A stretch of 64,000 nucleotides of DNA, taken from contig CM060972.1 of assembly GCA_030765045.1 (NCBI GenBank), positions 55,008,971 to 55,072,970 on the forward strand. The letters are read 5' to 3'. Source of the DNA: Tenodera sinensis. Its lineage: Eukaryota; Arthropoda; Insecta; Mantodea; Mantidae. The stretch's first letter is position 1. Every line of letters starts with the position of its first letter. Positions 10,213 to 20,700 of this stretch are shown here, in pieces. A program made the position numbers and the translations under genes. A model generated the notes under the pieces. That model was not told where the DNA came from. It did not search any database and saw only the letters and a program-made list of their open reading frames with translations.

Positions 10213-11509
10213 CATAGCGGATGGAAGGGATAGTGTGAGCTCTTCGGGAGTTACTATGGTTCGCTCGCAAGATGGCACTGGTGTCGCGGTCGCTTCAGTT
10301 TAGTTCACGAATGCATGGTGAAAATGGGTTTCATATTATCAGTTAGCATTTTAAATACCTAAAATCGTAAGCAGGAATATTGGAAATACTGTTTTGAAAC
10401 ATCGTCTTTCCTTGACACATAATATAGGATGGTATTTTACAATAATGGGTATTATAATTAACAAAGAACAGTGGGAAATATCTGCTTACATGATTTTACG
10501 CTGAAAAATTAAACCATAATGCAAATTATGTATTTTTTAAGCATTGTATCTAGAACCAGCTTTTGTTTTTTACTTAAATAATTTAAATTGCGTTTATGTT
10601 CGCAACAATTAGTAGCGAATTTCTCTTCTACTATTTTTAATTTAGCCCTCTCTTTAGATAGCAGGATTTTAGTTCTAACTAAATTTCTATTGAGGTTTCT
10701 AATTCTTTTCTTCAGCGTAGCAATTTCATTATTGACACTTGTGTTTGTGACCTTGGAGGAATTAGAACTGTTTTCTGTGAATTCCTCATTGTTGAAGGAC
10801 GGCGCGTTTGAAATAAGAACTGGTTGACTGGATCCTGCATCTGGTAATTTACTGATTGTTGAATATTGCTTTTTCAATAATTTTTTGTCTCTGTTTTGTA
10901 GAGATTTTCGGGATTTATGCACTGTAGTTAAGTACCTGGGTAAATTAGGAAATATACAGGGAATTGTCCCTGGCTTTAACCGCCATTTAATTCTAGGGAT
11001 TTCAACTAGTTTTCCATGCACAACGAATGAATCAGCTTTCACTAAAAGGTCCTATGGAAAATGTTTGTCACAAATACTAGATTTAACAGATAATTTAGAG
11101 TATTTCCTAGGAATAGACTTTTCCCATTTGTAAAACAGATTTTTATCTTAAGGAGGAGTAAAAAAATGTCTAGCTTCTGAGCAGTTTGTGTATCCTGAAC
11201 GACACCCGGTTACAAAACAAGTTGGCATTTTTAATCAATTATTGATGTTGCTTGAAACTTAGGTTTTGAAGAACACACACATTTACGCACAAAATTAGAA
11301 GCAATTTCACAAGTTATGTACCTAATTACTCACAACACACAACGCATACGTATAAAATTGTCTGTACTTCCGAATCACGTACTAGGCAGTTCGGCCGCAT
11401 TTTAAGGCGACTGCGATCGCCACGCCGCAGTTTCGGTCAGTTGCCACGGGACCACGGATCATGCAGTGAACTAGCGGGAGAGCTCACACTTTCTCTTCTA
11501 TCCGCTATG
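10213..11509. mobile_element. P-superfamily DNA transposon, internally deleted (1.3 kb)
   Basis: Imperfect terminal inverted repeats of 31 bp (28 of 31 matching) lie at 10213-10243 and, as the complement, at 11479-11509. Both begin CATAGCGGAT and end AGTGTGAGCTCT. They are flanked by a perfect 7 bp direct repeat, GTGATAG, at 10206-10212 and 11510-11516. Inside, on the minus strand, is a THAP plus coiled-coil pseudogene, the domain pair at the N-terminus of P-element transposase. A 31 bp inverted repeat starting with CA and a 7-8 bp target duplication also match the P superfamily. The catalytic part of the transposase is missing, so this is a non-autonomous, internally deleted copy. Confidence 0.8.
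10509..11228 (-). pseudogene. THAP-domain/coiled-coil protein relic (P-type transposase N-terminus)
   Basis: From the ATG at 11228 the frame reads MPTCFVTGCRSGY, the typical start of a THAP zinc finger (C2CH, with Cys pair C-x4-C). It continues through DKNLFYKWEKSIPRKY and ICDKHF (the C-x2-H pair) to GTIPCIFP, the C-terminal AVPTIF-like box. Residues ~150-200 form a Leu/Lys-rich coiled coil (LKKRIRNLNRNLVRTKILL), followed by CCEHKRNL. Two in-frame stops break it: TAA at 11150-11148, just before DKNLFY, and TAG at 11054-11052, just after CDKHFP. THAP domains bind the transposon ends or internal sites in P elements. The surrounding inverted repeats make transposase origin more likely than a host THAP gene. 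Confidence 0.8.
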
Positions 11510-11516
11510 GTGATAG

Positions 11517-12047
11517 TCTATTCCTTTAACTCGAGGACTTCAAATGCCTTCAAGTTTCGATCCTAAGGAATCGTGCCGTATTTTATTCGATTTCTTTAAT
11601 TCTGCTGCTGTATTTCAATTCGACATTTAGTCAGTAAGCGATGGTCATGTAACATTTGACTTTAATACTGTCGCTCTTCCGTTTATCCGTGTTTTCGATG
11701 AGCTGCATAATTATTTCGTACAGTTTCATGAATGGTTTAATATAACGCTGAACCTGGTGAACAAAGAGAGAGAGAGTGTGTAATTCGAAATCGGTCAGTT
11801 ATACCTTAATTTCCTGACAGTATTATAATTGCCGGAACAAATCTAGACATTTGAGAGTCTTAACGACAGCCGTGAAGCGAGTTGGTTATCAGATCAGGCG
11901 ACTGGTCGACAGTATACTGAAGAAAATATACAAATATCCACACATTGTGTTTGCACTACATCTTCATTCCTTTGTCCCTCTCTCTTGCTTCATGAAGGCT
12001 TCGTGTATAATTGGGTATTTCCCAAACACCGGTACTTTTCAATCAAG
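11517..12047. other. No gene recognised
   Basis: I see no coding signal. A short GA repeat occurs near 11766-11776. Confidence 0.4.
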
Positions 12048-12275
12048 TAACTCCCCAATTGGCCCCTCTGGGACCTAATGAGGCTGAGTGCACCCCGGAT
12101 CAGGTCTCCCAGTGAGAGAAAATCCTATGGCGGTGCCGAGAATCGAATCCGGGTTCCCCGCATACATTAGTAAACTAATGAGGCTGAGTGCACCCCGGAT
12201 CAGGTCTCCCAGTGAGAGAAAATCCCATGGCGGTGCCGAGAATCGAATCCGGGTTCCCCGCATACATTAGTAAAC
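12048..12275 (-). mobile_element. tRNA-derived SINE with a 100 bp internal tandem duplication
   Basis: A minus-strand SINE has a B-box-like ACCCGGATTCGATTC. The body is homologous to the copy at 29895-30055: both carry GAGGCTGAGTGCACCCCGGA on the plus strand. A block of exactly 100 bp (12075-12174) is repeated head to tail at 12175-12274 with nearly no differences. The near identity means the duplication is recent. The tRNA-like 5' head (A box) has been replaced by other sequence at the right edge. Confidence 0.75.
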
Positions 12276-12716
12276 TATCACTGATGCACTTTTTAGAAGT
12301 TTCCTGAATCTCTAGAGCAGCGATGTCCAACCTTGTCTCTTTGTAGACGCTTACGTCATTGGGGGTTATATTCCCATTGCAGCTACAAGAAAAGTAGCAA
12401 TACGATAATTTCTGGACATGTTTAGGTCGATTAAAATGTAGCAGATAGAGAAATAGGCATTTACAAGAATAGTGGGTATGGCTCGACATATAGTCTGCAT
12501 AGTCTATATGTTGCACGGCGATCACTTGGTGTATCTTCTAAGGCTATGCACTTGGACTTTGTCACCAAATATTGACAGACTTCTGAAACCTAAGCAGTAT
12601 CAAAGAACACATTAATGAACAGATTTTTATCGCATACGATTTTAAAGTGCTTTCGTACACCAAACGGAACACACATATAACAAACAACCACTGCAAAACA
12701 AATTGAAAATGAAATG
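12276..12716. other. No gene recognised
   Basis: This is AT-rich sequence between the SINE and an R850 copy. I see nothing supportable in it. Confidence 0.4.
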
Positions 12717-13475
12717 TAAAAACCTGATGTGTTGCACTCACATGACTTTCTCTACTCGTGTACTAACCATTCTTACAAACTCTTATTCCTATATGTTCTT
12801 CTTGTTAGCTGAAATAAACATTCAGAAATTATCTTATCCCTTATTTCCTTGTAAGTGCATAGGGAATCTTTTAATCCTTTGACATTCCGTTCTTTGCAAG
12901 GCTAAAATGTCAAAAAATGAATAGCAATCTTCCATTTGTGGAAAGTTAAGCATTCCAAAACTCACACCAGTAACAAAGAATATCTCGGAATTGGTTCACT
13001 CCACAGAAAATACATTTGGACATACATTATATTTTTTAACGACATCCACGTGTAAGATTTGGTCTGTCTCTTTACTTTTTATCAGTTATGCAAAAGTCAT
13101 CAAGAGTAAATAAGACTACATGGCCTATAGCGATATCATTCAAAATATAAATAATAAAAATCGTTAGAGGCAATTTCGAGAAAATCAAAACTTTTAAAAG
13201 TTTTCCATGTAAGGGGTAGTTTAGGGTCATGGAATTTTCTTAAAAAATTTTGTGTCCCATTGTTGAAAGATACTAAACTTAAATACGAACTTTGATTTCT
13301 TACCGACTTTACGTTTTTGAGTTACGCTGTTCACAGCCACAGGCACAATACATATAAATTTTTTTCTAAAAATGCTTTTTTTTTTTTTTTTTGTTCAAAA
13401 TATATATTTCCGGTGAAATCTCGACATCGAATTTTTGGGTGGAGTACAATACTTTACTATACGTAGTAGTGAAAT
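12717..13475 (+). mobile_element. R850 dispersed repeat, copy 2
   Basis: The left end is clear (GATGTGTTGCACTCACATGA, then CTTTCTCTAC). The right end is degraded near GTAGTAGTGAAATT. The CA tract is lost and there is a T-run (about 13377-13393) in its place. About 110 bp separates it from copy 3 in the same orientation. Confidence 0.7.
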
Positions 13476-13584
13476 TAAACACCTCATAGTCCAATGTAAT
13501 TGGAATTTAGCAAGACATTACTAATAAAGCTGATCTGTGACACCCTCCAAGTATCCTTGCATACATGACGAACAAGGGAAAAAA

Positions 13585-14263
13585 TCTCATGTATTGCACT
13601 CATGACTTTCTCTACTCTTGTGGTAACCATTCCTACAAACACTTATTCTTATATGTTCTTCGTGTTAGTTGATATAAACATTTGCAGAAATTGCTTATTT
13701 CCTTGTAAGTGCAAGGGGAATATGGGAATATAGTAGGCTTTGTGCGATAGTCAAACATTTTAAAGCTTTGACATTCCGTTCTCTTTGCACGCTTAACACA
13801 TAACGATATTCCATTTGACAGAAGTATAAGTTCTCCAAAACTGGCACAAATAATAAGCAACATGTCCAAAATAATTCAGTCTACAAAAAATATTTAGAGA
13901 TAAATTGTGTGTTTTAGCAAGATATAAATTTTCTTTTGTATAGTAAGATTTAGCCTATCTCTTACGGTTTACCAGTTATGCAAAAGTCATCCACAGTAAA
14001 TAGGACTTCATGGGCTATAGCTAGACAATTTAATATATAAATTTGATAAAATATCTCAAACATGACAGTTTAATCAAAATCGTTAGGGCCATTTTCAGGA
14101 AAATCAAAATGTTCGAAAAATGTGTCATGTATAGCGTAATTTAGAATGGAGAAATTTTCTTCAAAATCTTCGTGTCACATCCTTTAAATACATTAAACTT
14201 AAATACCAAATTTGGTTTTTAACCGACTTTTCGTTTTTGAGTTATGCTGTTCACCGACTGACA

Positions 14264-14317
<54 letters not shown>

Positions 14318-14466
14318 CAGAGAGAGAGACACACCTTTTTAATTTAATTTCTTTTTTAGTCAGGGGAACTCAAAGCTTATATTTCCGGTGAAATGTCGAC
14401 ATCGAATTTTTGGGTAAAATACAATACTTCCTCTACCTTACTATACGTAATAGAGAAAGTAAAAAT
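13585..14466 (+). mobile_element. R850 dispersed repeat, copy 3
   Basis: This near-complete copy runs from ATTGCACTCATGACTTTCTC to ATAGAGAAAGTAAAAA. It contains the longest CA microsatellite of the family in this window. Its right end best shows the terminal repeat (complement of ACTTTCTCTATT). Confidence 0.72.
14265..14331. repeat. (AC)n microsatellite with a short (AG)n end
   Basis: This is a dinucleotide run inside R850 copy 3. Shorter versions sit at the same internal position in other copies, so the expansion grew from a CA-rich seed carried by the element. Confidence 0.9.
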
Positions 14467-17069
14467 GTTGTAGCATAGCAATAGCACCCCCTGACAGGAA
14501 ACCGAACCGCTGAAAGTTTCCCCTTTACTGCTGGCAACTCCTGTGCAAAGATAATTTCACTATGTATATGTTTGCTTTTAATTGCGCCGCCATACAGCGG
14601 CAGAAATGGGTTTCTCTCTTTCATTCTCCACCTCCCTCTCCTTCTCTAGTTATGTTATATTTCTTTCTGACGTCTATTCTGTCTGAAATTGTTCTGACAA
14701 AACGGGAATTCGATAAATCCCACTTTCGGACACCGTGACAATATTACATAATCCAGCTCGGCTACTTTTCTATCACTGCGTCCTCTAAAATTATATCCAT
14801 ATATGTCGTTAACACTCTGTCCTGCTATCTCAACTCATAACTTTTACCTCTCGTAACCTTACTCAGGCCTTTTAGTGTCTTCCTTCACGTTCTCTGTCGC
14901 TCGTACACTAACTATTACGTCACTACCACTTGACGGTGTTTGAAACTTCTTTACGAAGAGGATGTATCTTTCACGACGACGACATACATGCACAGCTGTC
15001 TCACACTTATTGACACACTGACTGTCACGTCTGTAACCGTAAACTCGGTTTCTGCTACTGCCTCACCTCTCTATTTTGTGGAGGATGGCGTCATACGGAC
15101 CGTTCTTGAAGTTCCATAAACACGCCGGCCAGATCGTTCTCGAAGACATGGAGAACGTCCCTTTGTGTAGCCGCTTCGATTATTATTAGTCACGTACACA
15201 ACAACAGTCGCATGTAAGTGGTGTGGGGAAGCTTAATCGTGATCCCTTTTATAGGCGCCGGTTCTGGTGTGTGGTGTGAAGTAGCTTGGCGCCGCCCGTT
15301 CTTTGTTGTGCGCCTATTGAATGCGGCCTTTTAGCATAATAGCGTTTCTACTATTACACTCTCTATTGCAGCAATTAGCTCCTATGGCACCTCTCCATTC
15401 TTAAATAATGAAAATTCCTTGTTATATAAGTCCTTCGACTTGTCGGGCAACAAACAAAATACAGATATTATACACACTTGAAGCTATTAACAGTGAAACT
15501 ATATAACCCACAAATAACACAAAGCATGGGAAAAAATATTCATTCTGAAAAATAGGGACCATGTTACGAATTTTGTAATACCTTCTTTCTATGCTGTTAC
15601 TAAATTCGTTTTGAGATCGGGGTGGATAATGACGTCAGATATGTCAAGGGAGTGACGTAAACGTGACGTCAGCGCTAGGTTGTAATGGCTCGTAGCTTGG
15701 GTCGCCAAGGATACTTTACCTTGATAATGACACAGAGGTGTGTTGAAACGTACGTTGCTGGTATATTTAGTTTAAATTAAATTTTATTGAAGTGAAATTA
15801 TTAGTCTCTACATACTTTTTGTTATTTATGGTAAACTATTGAAACTGTTTATTACGGCAGGGTTGCCAACAATGCAGTACCTCCATTGCGACTAAAAGTA
15901 AATTCCTCGTAATGATGACTCTAATAATATTAACGCTGTATATTACACAGGGCGTATCAGAGAATTATTTGCTCATGAGAAATTAAACATCTGACTCGCA
16001 AGTATTTAGGCTACTTATAATATAAACAACTATTAAAAACTCGCCATCGTTCTTGTGATTGGCTGGAAGGAAACAGAACATACAAGAGCAGTGTGGCACA
16101 CGTTTTCGTTTCATCTCTATGGCGTTAAGTCTTCTTTCAAAAAAGCTATTTTGCCGCTGAGTAACACAGCAGTCGCAGTAACGAGCTACGTGAAAAAGGC
16201 TGTTTAAAGTGTTTTCTTTTTCTATTGAAGCAGCGCTCCAAATTGCAATTGAAACGAAAATAGTAGGAAGCTAATGACCACATCTGCTGCCTAATACAAC
16301 AGCAGCAGCCTTGTTTGCATCCTCCATGACCTCAATCGTAGTTGAGCAAACATTTATCTACTCTATACGAAGAACAGTACACTAATTACCACCCATCGCT
16401 TTATATCCGTTGATTTATCCCAATCTGCGGACAGCAAAGCTCTGCAATCCAACGGTTTTCAATTAAATTCCTTAAACATGTTCCGACTGCATTGCCATCC
16501 ATCTGCTAGTTATTTAGCACGGCTTTCAAGTATTACAACTGCATTTACTTTGTTATTCATTTAAAACCCATTTAAACAGTTGAGAGGTTATGTGTGACAA
16601 TTTGTTATATCCTGGTTTCCTGCAGAAGCCTTGAAATAATGACTATGACTTTAAAATATATTAAAATGACCTAAAAGAATTGCTTAAAAATTTAAAAATA
16701 TTTCTTTATGTAAAATAATGGGCGTGACAAATGAAAACTATATTTTAAATTAGCACTCCAAAATTAGGGACAATTAGCATTTAAACTTAAAACATGAATT
16801 TTGCTTCAAAATGCAGGTAGTGACATCTTTCGATATTTTGCCATTTAACCATTATCCTGCTGCGTTAGAAACTGCAGCAATTTGTTTTTCAGCTCATTGC
16901 GAGTGCAAGGCTTCTGATGTGAACAATCCATTATTCTCAACATTTCCTTTCACTCCAATGAGAAGTCCTTGAGATTTCAACTGTACTTGAGATAAAAGCC
17001 ACTCTTCAGCCACTGTATAACAAAGCTACACACAGTTGTTAGCGGCGACAATTACAGCACCTGGAACAA
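14467..17069. other. No gene recognised; contains a CRE-like cluster
   Basis: No coding region can be supported. The part around 14640-15400 is somewhat more GC-rich than its surroundings. A 35-codon open frame begins with an ATG near 15086 but matches nothing I know. Confidence 0.4.
15630..15671. promoter_or_regulatory. Cluster of three CRE/ATF-type sites
   Basis: Two perfect TGACGTCA palindromes (15630-15637 and 15664-15671) flank a half-variant TGACGTAA (15653-15660) within 42 bp. TGACGTCA is the consensus site for CREB/ATF bZIP proteins. No gene start is visible nearby, so the function is inferred only from motif density. Confidence 0.4.
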
Positions 17070-17438
17070 ATGGTCTTAATGTTATTTGATCTTCGTAACT
17101 TATTTTTTCTGTTCCTAAGCAACATTTTATTTATACTTAATTATTTCAGCTTGGGTTACAATTTACATATACAGTCTTTACACGTATCTACTGGAGAAGG
17201 TAATGCATTTTATGCAAACATTCAATACTTATATTACGCCGAAAAATACTGTTTTGAAATTCCTGAATTAAATAGTATTTATAGAAAAATATCTGTGTGT
17301 ATCGAAAACGAGATGAATGATAATGCAAAACTTCGTATTAAAATCGAGACAAGACACGGAGATTTTAAACAAAATCCTCTGACCTCAGATACCATTCATG
17401 TGGGCAAAATATTTTTAATTTTCTCTAACTTTCCTTAA
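17070..17438 (+). other. Open frame of 122 codons, unrecognised
   Basis: The frame has no good ATG at its start. It begins with about 30 hydrophobic residues (LFFLFLSNILFILNYFSLGY) and continues with a mixed polar region. I recognise no domain. In AT-rich DNA this length can arise by chance. It could be an exon or a decayed gene, but there are no supporting splice signals. Confidence 0.15.
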
Positions 17439-17459
17439 AATTGCATACAGTCTGTTAGG

Positions 17460-17770
17460 GGTGTAAGTGCAAATAGTTTAATAAGTGATACTGTAATATG
17501 TATCCAATTCGGTTTTATTTTTATTTTTTTTTTTCCAAGAGAACCTGACGACATAGGCAGCGGCGCACAACTACCACAAACGTGCCCAGGGGATAAAGGT
17601 TTACCAGGGCAAGCAACCGCACCATCTGTCCTTAGGTGCCCAAACTATGGCACTGATAATCGGACCTGGATAATGGCAAGTGAAATTAAATGAGAAAGGG
17701 AGGGATAGAGGTCGTGGAATGAAATTAGGTACCCCAGTATTCGCCTAAGTGGCAAAGGGAAACAAACCCA
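17460..17770. repeat. Dispersed SINE-like repeat, copy A
   Basis: The left part (ATGTATCCAATTCGG, preceded by GTAAGTGCAAATAGTTTAAT) is homologous to 20414-20490 and weakly to 33600-33695. The right part (ATGAAATTAGG, then CGCCTAAGTGG) matches 36151-36195. The segment therefore joins two shared blocks and is either one long family or a composite. Confidence 0.5.
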
Positions 17771-20413
17771 AGTCAAGTTGCGAGGTACATAAATTCTACC
17801 AAAAGTAATAAAATTAAATACCTACGTTACGAAATTCCAGCATTTCGACTATTTCTGACAATTCTACTTGCTGTTGTGGCGCATAAGGAAATCTCAGAAC
17901 TATTTTATTAATCATTATACCTTTATAGGATAACTATCATTGTAAATTTAAATAGGTTACACAGTCTAGCTGCTTTATATTTCTCTGCAGTATTTGTTCA
18001 ATGTTTCTCATGCTAGTCGTCAGCTAGTTCCAATGGGATATGGAATGCTTGCTTGCGAGATACACAAAGGCTGCATCAGCTCTTTGTAGGAGTTCCAAAA
18101 GACAGAAAACTTCCAATAAAAAAGACTGCAATAAGTCTGATCGAACAGAGAAGCAAACTTTAATTCCGCCTGGTCATGAGACAAGGATCTCTAAGGAAAG
18201 TTTCCTAAGAGTCTCTGTGTAACAAACTTGTATTCTTGCAGTAGGTTTCATTTGTCTACTATCGTTTTTACTTAACACACTTTGATCCTGAAAAATGAAT
18301 AACGGATAACGTAAATAATTTCCTAAGTCAAGAAATATAAACGTAACATTGATGGCATATAACAACTAACTAAAAGGTATCTCAGAATATTTCACTGCTT
18401 CTAAAGTTGATTTTTATTATTTAAATGGCTGCCAATTAATAGTATATTATGTGACGAGAGCATAATTGCCATTAAACTCAAGTTTCATATAACCATTTAT
18501 GCTCCACTAAGTGTCTAAGAGTAAAAGTTTTATAAACTGTTATTAATATTCTTCGTTACGCTATATTTTAGTGTCGTTTGTGTCAGGTATTTTAATCACG
18601 TATTTCTTGTTCAACTGCACATGCGATAACCAATAGTTGCATCCTCAACTGTAAAGTTGTCGATTTTCTGAAAGTGAGGTTAGGTATTTTGATTTTCTGC
18701 AATCCATGAATGAAGTATACCTGTTTTCATACATGTTTCTTGAGTTTTGTGGCAATCAGTTATTTGTGACAACGTATGTATTTGGGAAATTACGTATCAC
18801 TTTTCCTTGAGTCTCACATTTTTAGTTTTTCTACACTCGAAGTTATTTGATTGAACATACGAGAATCAATTGTTTCCCCTTCAGCTGTCTCGGAATGTGC
18901 ACAGGTGATAAAGTATTTATTGCTACATACGGATCTATTTGTTGGAGGATATCAGTATCGTTATGAACAGGTGCACCTTTGATTGGTGGGTAGTGGTATC
19001 TTTATGAAGAGATAGATATGAGTGACGTAAAGCGTAAAGCATTTTATCAGGTGAAGCACTTGTACTATGGTTATTGCATTGTCTTCTTTACGTGGGATAG
19101 GTCATGCCAATGAATCAAGTGAATGGTTATCAGAAATTTCGCTATTATAGCAAAAAGATTAAAATTTTAAATTAATTAACTTAAACGCGTTGTGCAAGGT
19201 CATCTTGGAAACCGGCTGCTTCGACTTTACCATGGATTTTTGCTCGTTGTGTATGATATTAAATTCCACCACTCAAAGCTAGGGAGAAAAGTTAGGCACT
19301 TCTTTACAAATTCTATTTTTCCATTTGTGTGTTTTGTATGCCCTATAATTTAGTATACGTCTTTAATCTGCACTGCTGTCATGGTGATATCTCCAAAACT
19401 GAATTAACTTGACGAAAAAGTATACCAACTTACAATTATTCTCATTTGCTTTTGTGTGTGGTCTTAATTTTTTATATTAAGGGGTGGATAAGCGTGATCA
19501 TTTTTGTGATTTTGCCTTACCTTATACTTTAGACTGTTTAAATCGAAGGAGACAGTGTGAATCCACATATAAACAACGGGCGCGTGCCTGCAGTGCTCGT
19601 ACAGGTTGTATCAAAACAATTACTTACTATACTGTGCATGACTACTGTTAATGTTTTTGTTTCGTTACAAGAATATTGCTTTTTAGTACTGTATCACTTA
19701 CACCTTTTGACCTGGAGGGCTCGACTGTCTTTTGCAGAAAAATATATTGTACAGCACACATTATTTAAAAAAATCACTATTTTTTCTAATACGTTCTGGA
19801 GTCTGTCGTTCACATTTTTCTTAACTTCTTCGGCTTTGATTTCCTTAATTTTACACATTTTCCTCTACTATGGGTGTAGCCTTTGATATGTATAACTCAG
19901 ATGTTTCTTAGAAGCTTATGGTGTTGGATAAGAAACTAAAGTTGTTCTTTATGAAATTTAGACTACTGTTTGAATTCCAGGTCATCTTTAGAATCTAAAG
20001 CATTGTTCACCTTTCGGGTATAATTCGACGTATTTGTTTACACCCACAGGCTGTACCCAGGGGACACTATGCTCCCTGCATCAGTAACTTGAAATCATGC
20101 ACCAGGTCACTCTAATCCACCTCTAGTGATGTCTACTTGGTGTTGATGTTTTTTAAATTTAAAAAAACCCGCAATTTATTGCAACAAATAGAGAAGAAAT
20201 ATTGGATTATTTTAAATTTAATTTACACAAAAGCCGTTGAATCTATTTAAATAAGCCAAAGGAAAAATTTGTCATTTATTCAATTTTCTATGAATATAGC
20301 CATAAATCAAGCACCTTCAATCAGTAATAATTCAGCCAGGTGATGATAAATTTTTTTGATAACAATATTTTTTTTCTGTAAAACATTCCGTTGTAAATAC
20401 GGGTTATTACGAG
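17771..20413. other. No gene recognised
   Basis: Open frames of 60-109 codons exist (for example 19557-19886, plus strand) but lack a convincing start, domain or codon pattern. Confidence 0.4.
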
Positions 20414-20700
20414 TATAAGTGCAAATATTTTGATAATTGTTATCTTAGTATGTATCCACTTCGGTGTGTTAGTTATTTTTTCTCTTTGTCTCAGAGGTTT
20501 CTCTTTTTTTCCCAATGTCGTAACTGCACACGAAATCAACAGCGTGTGAGATGATCATCCCTTTTGCTTCACAATGTGCGACCTACAGGCAGCGCAAGGT
20601 CATTGGCCCTGCAGAACGTATTGTAACTGCTCCGCTACACCATTCGTTATCACGAGACTGGCCCAATCCACGTCATACCTTCTGGAGGTACTAACCTGAA
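20414..20700. repeat. Dispersed SINE-like repeat, copy B
   Basis: It shares the block from ATAAGTGCAAATATTTTGAT to TATGTATCCACTTCGG with copy A at 17460. It continues into a GC-richer part (20530-20690) with CAGGCAGCGCA, weakly like CAGGCAGCGGCGCA-type sequence in copy A. The right-hand boundary is uncertain. Confidence 0.45.

Noticed and set aside
15085..15190. 35-codon plus-strand gene (MASYGPFLKFHKHAGQIVLE)
   Set aside because: The composition is appealing and GC-richer than the surroundings, but it is short, matches nothing I know and has no splice signals.
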